Below are positions 7,086 to 13,509 of a DNA stretch of 32,423 bases, piece after piece. The notes beneath the pieces were generated by a model. The model searched no databases, was not told the DNA's origin, and saw nothing but the letters and a program-made list of their open reading frames with translations. Source of the stretch: a virus; IMG/VR virus record IMGVR_UViG_3300031741_000009, positions 1 to 32,423 of that record; one strand, written 5' to 3'. A program made the translations under genes and the position numbers. How positions within the stretch are numbered: the first letter of the stretch is position 1; each line of letters begins with the position of its first letter.

Positions 7086-7162
7086 CGGGGTAGGAAGTTG
7101 GCTAACTGATAAGCGCCCTGGTCTGAGGGTAATAGCACCAAGAATGGCTTTGACCTATCCCG
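7086..7162 (+). ncRNA. Cloverleaf-like folded RNA candidate, 77 nt
   Basis: Hand folding shows CGGGGTAGG (7086-7094) pairing with CCTATCCCG (7154-7162) through 9 pairs, one of them G-U. Three small hairpins sit inside: AGTT/AACT (7096-7107), CCCT/AGGG (7116-7129) and CCA/TGG (7138-7147). Overall size and branching resemble a tRNA, but the T-loop consensus, a 7-base anticodon loop and a CCA end are missing, so it is not a functional tRNA by inspection. It fills almost all of the gap before the gene at 7182. It may be a structured leader or a degraded tRNA-like element. The short inner stems could form by chance. Confidence 0.3.
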
Positions 7163-7181
7163 TTCACAAAAGGAGCGTAAC

Positions 7182-7352
7182 ATGGACGAGACATTAGAAC
7201 AGGTGGTCGAGAATAATATCTCACGGATTAAAAATGAAGTCAGGGCTAAAGAAGAGGAAATGCGAACCCTTCGCCGTGAATGTGAGCTATTAGAGGGCGA
7301 GAGCTATAAATACATGGACATTCGTGACCTTATGAAAAAGACCACACCATGA
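7182..7352 (+). CDS. Small coiled-coil protein
   Basis: 56 residues. AAAAGGAG at 7167-7174 lies 7 bases before the ATG, one of the strongest ribosome sites in the window. The chain is almost entirely charged helix (ISRIKNEVRAKEEEMRTLRR and onward), with a heptad-like spacing of Ile, Val, Met and Leu that predicts a short coiled coil. The TGA overlaps the ATG of the Tat-signal gene (ATGA, 7349-7352), so the two are translationally coupled. Function unknown. Confidence 0.75.
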   Translation: MDETLEQVVENNISRIKNEVRAKEEEMRTLRRECELLEGESYKYMDIRDLMKKTTP

Positions 7353-7663
7353 ACCGCCGCCAATTCTTAAAATCCCTAGGCTTTGGACTGATTGCACCGG
7401 TTGCAGTATCCAAAGCATCACAGAATCCAGAGGCTTTGTCTAATGTCACCTGGACCGATGGGGAGCGTGGCCATGAATGGTGGAACAGGGAGAAACTGTA
7501 TTTCAGTGGGGTGGTTGGCCCATTAGAACCAGCCGACATGATTAACCTTGAATTAGCACAAACTTGGGAAGAATGGGATAAAGACTTTAAGCAATCATTA
7601 TCAAGAGAGCGACAAATGATACGTGACAGTCTTACGCGTCCATTATTCATAAACAGAACATAA
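7349..7663 (+). CDS. Small protein with twin-arginine (Tat) signal-like N-terminus
   Basis: 104 residues. The first residues, MNRRQFLKSLGFGL, match the Tat consensus (R-R-x-F-L-K), followed by a mild hydrophobic stretch IAPVAV and a possible cleavage after SKA near residue 23. The rest is Trp-rich and charged (HEWWNREK, LAQTWEEWDKD) and ends in a helical, basic tail. In bacteria such a signal exports folded proteins through the Tat channel; for a phage gene in the structural region this is unexpected. It may direct a late protein to the cell envelope, or the RR pair may be coincidental. Start chosen by the ATGA overlap with the preceding gene. Confidence 0.7.
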   Translation: MNRRQFLKSLGFGLIAPVAVSKASQNPEALSNVTWTDGERGHEWWNREKLYFSGVVGPLEPADMINLELAQTWEEWDKDFKQSLSRERQMIRDSLTRPLFINRT

Positions 7664-7674
7664 AGGAGCAAACC

Positions 7675-8061
7675 ATGAGTGAGAATCTAGGGAAGGACTT
7701 CAACGCACGTAAAGTAGTGCAAAGTGTCGCACTGGCCCCAGACAAGAAGATCCAATTTGTATTGACAGACGAGTTTAATGCATGGTACGCTGATAAGATA
7801 TTACCGCTTGGGTTTAGCCAGAACCCAGTTGACCCGCTGAATTACTATGACTTCATGGTGCTGTATGCCGATGAGGTAGAACCGGGAGAGAATGGAGCTA
7901 TACCAGTTAAGTACATGCACGACCTTCACCCAGACAGGTTCAAGTTGAACGAGCACCTAAGTTGGGATGACACGAAGAATGGCGGGACCGTAGCAGAGAG
8001 AACGGTTATCATCCAGCGCCGAGCCCGTGAAATGTCGGAGGCCAATCATGGAAGCGCCTGA
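7675..8061 (+). CDS. Hypothetical protein, 128 residues
   Basis: AAAGGAG (7663-7669) lies 5 bases before ATG 7675. The sequence is mixed alpha/beta, with aromatic and acidic stretches (FVLTDEFNAWYADKILPLGF, YYDFMVLYADEVEPGENG) and a basic C-terminus RTVIIQRRAREM. No membrane segment, signal or Cys motif. It overlaps the next gene by 14 bases, so the two are probably co-translated. Its position between portal and scaffold suggests a phage late or accessory protein, but I recognise no family. Confidence 0.75.
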   Translation: MSENLGKDFNARKVVQSVALAPDKKIQFVLTDEFNAWYADKILPLGFSQNPVDPLNYYDFMVLYADEVEPGENGAIPVKYMHDLHPDRFKLNEHLSWDDTKNGGTVAERTVIIQRRAREMSEANHGSA

Positions 8062-8458
8062 TTTTAAAAAGCCATACTATGCAGAGAAGAGCTTTGAGCC
8101 ACCAGCACCTTCGCTAATCCAGATCATAAAGGCGATAGAGGGATTTGCAGTGATGTTTGGAGAACTACCAGCAGCAATCTTGATGGGTCCACTCATGCAC
8201 AAAGACTGCATTGGAGATTACAACCTTGCCCGTGATACCGTAACCATCAACCCGTTTACTATCTTCAAGATACCAGTGTTGGAGCGTGACGACGTAACCC
8301 CTGAAGGTGTATTTCTGGTTAAGCATAAAGATATCGGGGATATAATCAACCGCATAGCCTTTAAAGCTCAGGAAGACTTGCCGGTAGAAGAGGATGACAT
8401 TGTTAAGCAGCTTATCCATAAGTACACCATGGAAGCGGCAAAACCGTTTGGTGGATGA
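8048..8458 (+). CDS. Hypothetical protein, first of a related pair
   Basis: 136 residues starting MEAPDFKKPYY. An upstream in-frame ATG at 8027 exists, but GGAGG at 8037-8041 lies 6 bases before ATG 8048, so that start is preferred. Residues about 22-60 contain IIKAIEGFAVMFGELPAAILMGP. The following gene has a similar layout (an I/L-rich helix, MFGE-x-P, then a hydrophobic strand), so the two look like diverged copies. The C-terminus is acidic then helical. The TGA overlaps the next ATG. Function unknown; small proteins of this kind occur near phage head genes. Confidence 0.72.
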   Translation: MEAPDFKKPYYAEKSFEPPAPSLIQIIKAIEGFAVMFGELPAAILMGPLMHKDCIGDYNLARDTVTINPFTIFKIPVLERDDVTPEGVFLVKHKDIGDIINRIAFKAQEDLPVEEDDIVKQLIHKYTMEAAKPFGG

Positions 8459-8718
8459 TGGCGTTAGTCTTCAGTATCGACCGTTATAACCGGATAGGAT
8501 TTAATTGTGCTGTATTGGACGGGCTTATCGATAAATACGAGAAAATGTTTGGAGAACGTCCACCAATGATAACACTCGCCCCTGAATCACTTCTTGAGCT
8601 CAAACACGAGCTTAAGTTGGAAATGGTAGTCACGACCCAGGATGAATATAGGGGAATCCCCATGGTTGCAGATACAGGAATGGCCCTTGACTCGATCGCA
8701 TTTGGGGCTACTGCGTGA
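8455..8718 (+). CDS. Hypothetical protein, second of a related pair
   Basis: 87 residues. The frame begins at the ATGA overlap with the previous gene; the second codon is also ATG, so initiation could be at 8455 or 8458. Residues about 20-45 read LDGLIDKYEKMFGERPPMITL, paralleling the MFGE-x-P block of the preceding gene, followed by an E-L-K-x-E-L helix and a strand ending GIPMVAD. This helix-strand-helix-strand layout is common among small phage proteins whose function is unknown. The stop overlaps the GTG of the next gene (GTGA). Confidence 0.72.
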   Translation: MMALVFSIDRYNRIGFNCAVLDGLIDKYEKMFGERPPMITLAPESLLELKHELKLEMVVTTQDEYRGIPMVADTGMALDSIAFGATA

Positions 8719-8858
8719 ATAAATTCCAAGAGCTAGTGAGCCTTGTGAGGAAACTTATTAAGGATAAATGGAGTGGTAGCTTAACTATTTCCTTTCATAA
8801 GGGCAATCTAGCGAATAAATTTAACCGTACAGAAGCGGATTACTTCCATAAGGAATGA
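8715..8858 (+). CDS. Tiny DUF2292-like protein, GTG start
   Basis: 47 residues from a GTG overlapping the preceding TGA (GTGA, 8715-8718). The centre, WSGSLTISFHKGNLANKFNRTE, fits the small DUF2292-type pattern (Gly-Ser-hydrophobic-Thr-Ile strand, a KG/DG turn, then a charged strand). It would be a small beta-hairpin protein with an N-terminal amphipathic helix. It is the last gene before the intrinsic terminator at 8915-8951. Start is inferred from the overlap, since no ATG is available. Function unknown. Confidence 0.6.
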   Translation: MNKFQELVSLVRKLIKDKWSGSLTISFHKGNLANKFNRTEADYFHKE

Positions 8859-8914
8859 AAATGTTTTAACACTCTCATATAGATTTTAAGCAGGACCACC
8901 GGAGAAACCGATTG

Positions 8915-8951
8915 CCCGCGACATGATATAGTCATGTTCGTGGGTTTTTTT
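8915..8951 (+). terminator. Rho-independent terminator
   Basis: CCCGCGACATGA (8915-8926) pairs with TCATGT plus CGTGGG (8932-8944) around a TATAG loop, with one bulged T and one G-U pair, giving a 12-bp GC-capped stem. Seven T follow at 8945-8951. It lies 57 bases after the stop of the preceding gene and 51 bases before ATG 9002. It separates the portal/accessory block from the scaffold/capsid block. I see no obvious promoter just after it, so it may act as a partial terminator that tunes capsid gene expression. Confidence 0.85.
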
Positions 8952-9001
8952 GTTTGTGGGAATGCAAACAGCGTCGAAAGACCAACTGAAAGGAAAGAAA
9001 G

Positions 9002-9553
9002 ATGGAGCCAAGAGCAAGAACAGCAGAAGAGATAGCAGCTAACCCAACCGGAGGAACACCCGATCTGGATTCAGCACTTGACAGCCTCGCACCAAAACCA
9101 TTAGCAGAGAAACCACTTGATGAGAACAGCGCTTCTACTGTATCGATGGAGAGGCACGCAACACCTGCCTTAAAGAGTGAAGCCGCGCAGCCAGAAGAAC
9201 AGCCTGGACCATTAGAGGCTGAGCTGAAAGAAGATCAATCCAGACGTACAGCACAGGCAGGGACCCGTGTTCAGTACGGTGAAACAATAAACCCCTGGTA
9301 TCTCGTATCGCACAATAACGGCGTAACTGTAATGGTTATGAAGGCTGGCGGGGAGAATAGTATTCTCTTAACCAGAACACCAGAGGGCGTTACTCAAACA
9401 TTTTTGCCGAACATGAAGTTTGGCGCCTGCCATGATGCCCACAGCAAACTTGATGGTACTCATCAATTATATGTGTCAGGAACATCAAAACCCATGCACT
9501 TAGCTGAACCAGAAGTGCGAAGAATGGGAATGAAAGCACCAGGACGCGGCTAA
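9002..9553 (+). CDS. Unknown protein upstream of the scaffold
   Basis: 183 residues. GAAAGGAAAG just before ATG 9002 provides a ribosome site. Residues 1-90 are low-complexity, rich in Ala, Pro, Glu and Thr (TAEEIAANPTGGTPDL, EAAQPEEQPGPLEAELKE) and probably disordered. Residues about 95-170 look folded and beta-rich, with NPWYLVSHNNGVTVMVMK and KFGACHDAHSKLDG. The end is basic. It sits directly before the scaffold, so a capsid-assembly or minor head role is plausible but unproven. No known family recognised. Confidence 0.75.
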   Translation: MEPRARTAEEIAANPTGGTPDLDSALDSLAPKPLAEKPLDENSASTVSMERHATPALKSEAAQPEEQPGPLEAELKEDQSRRTAQAGTRVQYGETINPWYLVSHNNGVTVMVMKAGGENSILLTRTPEGVTQTFLPNMKFGACHDAHSKLDGTHQLYVSGTSKPMHLAEPEVRRMGMKAPGRG

Positions 9554-9570
9554 GCCGGTTGAGGTGAATC

Positions 9571-10563
9571 ATGCAACAAGAAATTAAACAAGACAAACCA
9601 GTAGAAATAGAGTTCCCAAAGGAAGTGCTTGCCGAAGCGAGAGCAGAGGATATAGCAGTTCAAGACGGGACCTACGAAGCACCTGAAGACGGCGACAAGT
9701 CGGAAAAGGATGATAAATCCAAGTCTGTAGAGACTAAGGATGATGAATCCGGGAAGACCACTGAGGACGACGACGGTGATAAAGACGACAAATCCAAGAA
9801 GGATGAGAAGTCAGAAGGCATTCTGTTTGAGAAGTATGAACAAGATGGAAAGCCTTTATATGTTGCGGATAAAGATGGAAAACAGCATGAGCTAAAACAA
9901 GTCATTGAAGATCACCTGAATAACCTGAATTGGCAGAAAACCAATACAGAGAAGAATCAGGCGCTCAGCCAAAAAGAGACGGAACTAACGGACCGCATCG
10001 CTAAATATGATGTTGAGTCTATTGTCGAAGCTCTTAATGCTGAGGAAGGCGCGTTGCTAACTCAATTGGACGCATGGTTTACTCCGGAAGGACAAGACCC
10101 CGATCCAGCTAAAAATCCACTCCGTAATATTACCGGTGCAATGGCCGTACAATCCGATGAGGATAAGGCCGAAGCTGATATACAGAATCAGGCTTACTTA
10201 GAGGTAGTTCAGGAAGAAGTAGATCTTGAATATACAGAGCTTGAAAAAATCGATCCAAAGTACAAGGAAACGTCTGAGCGTGACACGCTGATGCAACTCG
10301 CTCTTATGCCCAAAACACTACTCGAAGCGCACCAATTGCGTGATGCCGATGGTCTTGCCACCAAGGTGAAAAAGCTAACTACCGAACTAACCGCACGAAA
10401 CAAAGCCTATGATAAGCTGGTAGCCCAAAAGGGTCCAGCCGAAGACGGTCTTGGTGGAGGTGAGGATGGTAAGGGAACTAGAGAATCGAGTGCTGCGCCG
10501 GGTGAAGTTAAGAGCTTTGAGGATCAAGCGAAACAAGGCTTAAAGGCTTTCCTTGAAATGTAA
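9571..10563 (+). CDS. Capsid scaffolding protein
   Basis: 330 residues. Scaffolds direct coat assembly and leave before or during DNA packaging. The N-terminal third is strongly acidic and low complexity with alternating Asp, Lys and Ser (about residues 40-85), followed by LFEKYEQDGKPLYVADKDGK and a long helical middle. An Ala/Leu/Glu/Lys-rich helical C-terminus ends at FEDQAKQGLKAFLEM; a helical C-terminus is where scaffolds usually bind coat. Immediate position before the major capsid gene is the classic arrangement. GAGGTGA precedes the ATG. The identification rests on composition and position, as scaffolds diverge quickly. Confidence 0.82.
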   Translation: MQQEIKQDKPVEIEFPKEVLAEARAEDIAVQDGTYEAPEDGDKSEKDDKSKSVETKDDESGKTTEDDDGDKDDKSKKDEKSEGILFEKYEQDGKPLYVADKDGKQHELKQVIEDHLNNLNWQKTNTEKNQALSQKETELTDRIAKYDVESIVEALNAEEGALLTQLDAWFTPEGQDPDPAKNPLRNITGAMAVQSDEDKAEADIQNQAYLEVVQEEVDLEYTELEKIDPKYKETSERDTLMQLALMPKTLLEAHQLRDADGLATKVKKLTTELTARNKAYDKLVAQKGPAEDGLGGGEDGKGTRESSAAPGEVKSFEDQAKQGLKAFLEM

Positions 10564-10577
10564 ATGAGGTGATGTAA

Positions 10578-11576
10578 ATGGGTGCTCGTAGTGTAACGAC
10601 TATCATGACAGACCTAAGTATCGCAACTCGCGATTACATCCTACCTGGTATAGTATACCAGATTATTGAATCAAACTACCTGGCTAAACGCCTCTTGGGT
10701 AAATCCGAGGGTGTTGGCGGTGGAGATCGTATCCGTGTTGACTTAGAAGTTAGCAAGGAAACAATCAATTGGCTCAGTGAGTGGGACAAGGTTGTTTATG
10801 CTCCAACTGAGATTCTTGACGTAGCTTACTATGATTGGAAATGGCTTAACGGCTCAATTGTCCTTTCAGAGAAGCAAGTCCGTGTTCAGAACACGGGTAA
10901 AGAAGCTCTTTTTAATATTGTAAAAACCAAATCGAAAAATCTTGCCCGTACTTTCAAGCAGGGTTTCGGTGAATTGTTATTCAAGAACGCTGCAGCTGGC
11001 TCAAACCAGCCAGTAACACTGTATGACGTTATTGTTAACAACACTGGCACATTGGCCGGAATCAATCCTTCCGTAGATACATACTGGAAAGCTAAGAAAA
11101 TGGCTATTTCAGATGTTACCTATGATCAGTGGATGGATCCAGCACAGGTATACTACATTGAAGCAGTAATGCGAGCAATGTATGGCGCCTTGACCAATGA
11201 CTCAGAACACCCAACCTTGATCGTGACTACCCAGGCTATCTTTGATGATTATGAGATGATTTTACATACTCAGAATCGTTACAGCTCTAACTCTTCGGTA
11301 GACGGTGCTTTCGAGCGTCTGAAATTCCGTGGTGCTCAAATGGTCGTTGATAGTAACGTACCAGCTGGCCACATGTACTTCCTGAATGAGAACTACTTGA
11401 TGTTCAAGCACTCTAGTGCTATCAACTTCGAGATGGGTCCATTTGAGAAGGTTGCAACGGGTCAACACGCCTACGCATCAGAACTTGATTGGTGGGGCGC
11501 TTTTGTATGTACCAACCGTGCATACCAGGGCGTTGTTACAGGTATCCCCGTAACCACTATTTCGATAACCCCATAA
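10578..11576 (+). CDS. Major capsid protein (HK97 fold)
   Basis: 332 residues. It forms the icosahedral shell. Signs are the size, position directly after the scaffold and before a cement-like gene, and the sequence pattern: an N-terminal helical arm, a WLNGSIVLSEKQVRVQN strand segment, a long helix (LARTFKQGFGELLFKNAA), then HPTLIVTTQAIFDDYEMIL, FERLKFRGAQMVVDSNV and the typical MYFLNENYLMF near the C-terminus, all usual for HK97-fold coat proteins. There is no prohead-protease gene nearby and no delta-domain-like extension, consistent with a separate scaffold. GAGGTGATG precedes the ATG. Codon choice appears more even than in the flanking small genes. Confidence 0.9.
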   Translation: MGARSVTTIMTDLSIATRDYILPGIVYQIIESNYLAKRLLGKSEGVGGGDRIRVDLEVSKETINWLSEWDKVVYAPTEILDVAYYDWKWLNGSIVLSEKQVRVQNTGKEALFNIVKTKSKNLARTFKQGFGELLFKNAAAGSNQPVTLYDVIVNNTGTLAGINPSVDTYWKAKKMAISDVTYDQWMDPAQVYYIEAVMRAMYGALTNDSEHPTLIVTTQAIFDDYEMILHTQNRYSSNSSVDGAFERLKFRGAQMVVDSNVPAGHMYFLNENYLMFKHSSAINFEMGPFEKVATGQHAYASELDWWGAFVCTNRAYQGVVTGIPVTTISITP

Positions 11577-11584
11577 GGAGGTGA

Positions 11585-12061
11585 ATGATGTTTACACCTA
11601 TTCAAAACCGTGATAAAACTGGTTTGACCTTCGCTACCCAGCCTAACGGCACAGGGATAACCCTGTATAATGCTTCTGGTGCAGCTATCGATAAGGGCGA
11701 TTGTTTTATGATTGCCTATACTGGTACTGCTGGGCAGGAACATCAAACGGCTGCTTTAGCTACCAACGCAGTTGTTGGAAAGTTAAGATTAGTTGTTGCG
11801 CTTGAGGATATCGCAACGGCCAAGATTGGTTACTTCGCAGTAAATGGTGAAGTAGTTGATTGTTTGGTATTGGGACACGCAAGTATTTCTGCGGCAGGAG
11901 TACCCCTAAAGGGTCAAGACGCTACAGAAACCCTCATGCTTGACCATGCGACGGTATCTACCGCCAAGTGTGTCGCGTATTCAATGGAGGCGAATATCGT
12001 CACCACAGCGAATACGTTGATGAAGGTTCTGCTTCTTGATAATAGAGCTGCAACGCTCTAA
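11585..12061 (+). CDS. Probable capsid cement/decoration protein
   Basis: 158 residues. TAAGGAGGTGA before the ATG is the strongest Shine-Dalgarno in the window, fitting high expression; either of two adjacent ATG codons (11585 or 11588) could start. The sequence is beta-rich with short Gly/Ala/Thr segments: ITLYNASGAAIDKGDCFMIAY, AVVGKLRLVVALEDI, KIGYFAVNGEVVDCLVL. The NASGAAIDKGD turn and overall layout recall the small capsid-surface (DUF2190-like) proteins found after phage coat genes. It lies 8 bases after the major capsid stop. A head-completion role is the alternative. Confidence 0.65.
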   Translation: MMFTPIQNRDKTGLTFATQPNGTGITLYNASGAAIDKGDCFMIAYTGTAGQEHQTAALATNAVVGKLRLVVALEDIATAKIGYFAVNGEVVDCLVLGHASISAAGVPLKGQDATETLMLDHATVSTAKCVAYSMEANIVTTANTLMKVLLLDNRAATL

Positions 12062-12069
12062 CCGAATCC

Positions 12070-12100
12070 GTGGGGACCAGGACTAGCTCTTGGTCCCCGC
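12070..12100 (+). promoter_or_regulatory. Strong RNA hairpin after the cement gene
   Basis: GTGGGGACCAGG (12070-12081) pairs with CTTGGTCCCCGC (12089-12100) around a 7-base ACTAGCT loop: 12 pairs, two of them G-U. No T-run follows (ATATCTTT), so it is at best a weak terminator. It lies 8 bases after the stop of the cement-like gene and immediately precedes a second hairpin that covers the next ribosome site. It may stabilise the highly expressed capsid mRNA 3' end or mark an RNase processing site. Confidence 0.6.
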
Positions 12101-12119
12101 ATATCTTTGAAAGGATATG
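12100..12119 (+). promoter_or_regulatory. Hairpin that can mask the ribosome site of the next gene
   Basis: CATATCT (12100-12106) pairs with GGATATG (12113-12119); the T-G pair closes a 6-base TTGAAA loop. The Shine-Dalgarno AAAGGA (12110-12115) lies partly in the loop and partly in the 3' arm, so folding would hide it. It would reopen when a ribosome or the upstream hairpin changes the local fold. Pairing is seen directly; the regulatory effect is inferred. Confidence 0.4.
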
Positions 12120-12122
12120 ATC

Positions 12123-12608
12123 ATGATGAACGAACGATTAAAACAGTTGATTATGTCAAAGCTCGATGAGCTCGGATTCCGGACTGATAATGATGCCATG
12201 GTAAAGGTCAAAAAAGTTGCGATTAACTTTGCAGATTCAGTCGCTGGAGCAGAAGTCGTAACAGACTTTGTATTCCCAGACAAGTGTGAAGTTATCACAA
12301 CTACCCTGGATGTAGTAACGAAGGAAGATGACGCGGCTTCTGATCTTATTATCATTGGTAACGAGACCGATCCAGATGGTTTCGCTAATGCGATGGTGAC
12401 TGGAACCGCAGGGCTTATCAAGCCTTCGCTTGCCAATGGCGCTTTAACCGTTGGTAAGTTACTGTCAGCTGACGAGGATGGTGTTGGTGCATTAGTCCCC
12501 CAGAACGACGTTACGAGTGGTGGTGAAGCCCTTTGCTGGACTCCAGCAGGTGCCGATTTTGCCCAGCTTGCTGGCTTTATCTGGGTCATGTACATCGATC
12601 TGACATAA
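12123..12608 (+). CDS. Probable capsid-surface or minor head protein
   Basis: 161 residues starting MMNERLKQL. ATG 12117 is too close to the AAAGGA ribosome site (1 base), so ATG 12123 (7 bases) or 12126 is the likelier start. A short N-terminal helix (LKQLIMSKLDELGF) is followed by beta-rich sequence with Val/Thr strands (VVTDFVFPDKCEVITTTLDVV, LIIIGNETDPDGFANAMV) and Gly/Asp turns, ending FIWVMYIDLT. A helix that could dock on the capsid plus a beta domain would suit a head fibre or decoration protein. Position between cement and adaptor genes agrees. No family named. Confidence 0.7.
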   Translation: MMNERLKQLIMSKLDELGFRTDNDAMVKVKKVAINFADSVAGAEVVTDFVFPDKCEVITTTLDVVTKEDDAASDLIIIGNETDPDGFANAMVTGTAGLIKPSLANGALTVGKLLSADEDGVGALVPQNDVTSGGEALCWTPAGADFAQLAGFIWVMYIDLT

Positions 12609-12613
12609 GGAAT

Positions 12614-12633
12614 TGCTCCCCTTCGGGGGGGCA
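12614..12633 (+). promoter_or_regulatory. UUCG-tetraloop hairpin 1
   Basis: TGCTCCCC (12614-12621) and GGGGGGCA (12626-12633) form 8 pairs, one G-U, around TTCG, with the loop closed by C-G. The C(UUCG)G loop is exceptionally stable in RNA. It starts 6 bases after the preceding stop. The bases after it, CATATCT, repeat those after the 12070 hairpin. No T-run follows, so transcript protection or processing is more likely than termination. Confidence 0.6.
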
Positions 12634-12670
12634 TATCTCTATGCTAGGATTACAAAATATTACAAAGAAC

Positions 12671-12686
12671 GGGTACTTCGGTGCCC
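12671..12686 (+). promoter_or_regulatory. UUCG-tetraloop hairpin 2
   Basis: GGGTAC (12671-12676) pairs with GTGCCC (12681-12686), one T-G pair, around TTCG with a closing C-G. TTTATC follows, a short T-run, so it could be a weak terminator. Two direct copies of ATTACAAA lie just upstream (about 12650-12666). The adaptor ATG is 23 bases further on. It is the second such hairpin in a 100-base gap. Confidence 0.55.
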
Positions 12687-12708
12687 TTTATCAGTTTAGG
12701 AACCTATC

Positions 12709-13509
12709 ATGAATTGGGAAGCACTCGCACAAAAGGCTATATCACCATTTGGCGCCAAGGGACCTAACCTGAAAGCTTATGCAATTGACCTGCTAAAAGA
12801 AGCTGAACTTGACTTCGCACAGGACACTAAAGCCATTGAGACAGAGGGAGTTATGTGGACTGGTACTGACATTGCAACTGGCTCGCTTGTAGTCGGTGTA
12901 GAGTACATGAGCGCTGGTTATACAACGGTAGTACACAATTCTGTGACATATACTGAGGGTGAAACATTCACGGCAGTAAACGCAAATTATACCACAACTG
13001 GGACAGGTAAAGTAGTTCTTGTAACCGAAAACCAATGGGTTGTGGATCTCCCTGCTAACTACCTTGAGATTAAAGATAGCCCCACATGGAACGGGCGTAC
13101 TCTTTATCTGTACAACCAAAGACAGGGCCTTGAGTTCAGGACGACCACCGAAGGCACATGGGGAGTATCAACACCAGATTACTACTTTATCCAGAATAAA
13201 CAATTGTGGCTCATATCCGGAACAGTTACAAATGGTCGAATTGATATAAACTATATTGCATTCCCAACAGAAACAGAGCAGGAGACTGACACCCCGACTA
13301 TTGCAGTAGAATACCACATTTACCTACTAGACTATGCCAAGGCATATCTCTATGAGGATCAAGAGAAAATTTCTATAGCTGATAGGATGATGTCAAAGTA
13401 CGAGAGGAACCGACAGCGAATTGGCGTGCAAATTTTCCATGCAAATACTCCAGACAATTCAAGTATACGTCCCGTAGCATCAAGCCCAGTAAGGGTTGAC
13501 CGTATATGA
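12709..13509 (+). CDS. Tail adaptor / head-tail connector protein
   Basis: 266 residues. The C-terminal part, YLLDYAKAYLYEDQEKISIADRM followed by SKYERNRQRIG, is typical of the helical adaptor that docks under the portal in podovirus-type phages (P22 gp4 / T7 gp11-like). The N-terminal helix (NLKAYAIDLLKEAELDFAQD) fits the same fold. Between them, residues about 50-110 are a beta-rich insert (GSLVVGVEYMSAGYTTVVHN and EGETFTAVNANYTTTGTGKV) resembling a small surface domain. It makes an ATGA overlap with the nozzle gene (13506-13509), supporting co-assembly. GTTTAGGAA before the ATG is only a weak ribosome site. Confidence 0.72.
   Translation: MNWEALAQKAISPFGAKGPNLKAYAIDLLKEAELDFAQDTKAIETEGVMWTGTDIATGSLVVGVEYMSAGYTTVVHNSVTYTEGETFTAVNANYTTTGTGKVVLVTENQWVVDLPANYLEIKDSPTWNGRTLYLYNQRQGLEFRTTTEGTWGVSTPDYYFIQNKQLWLISGTVTNGRIDINYIAFPTETEQETDTPTIAVEYHIYLLDYAKAYLYEDQEKISIADRMMSKYERNRQRIGVQIFHANTPDNSSIRPVASSPVRVDRI

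Noticed and set aside
7086-7162. Calling the cloverleaf-like fold a tRNA gene
   Set aside because: No T-loop consensus, no 7-base anticodon loop and no proper acceptor end; kept only as a structured RNA candidate.
12083-12634. 183-codon open frame on the - strand opposite the 12123 gene
   Set aside because: It mirrors a + strand gene with a good start, spans strong hairpins and is Ser/Ala/Pro-rich; judged to be a shadow.
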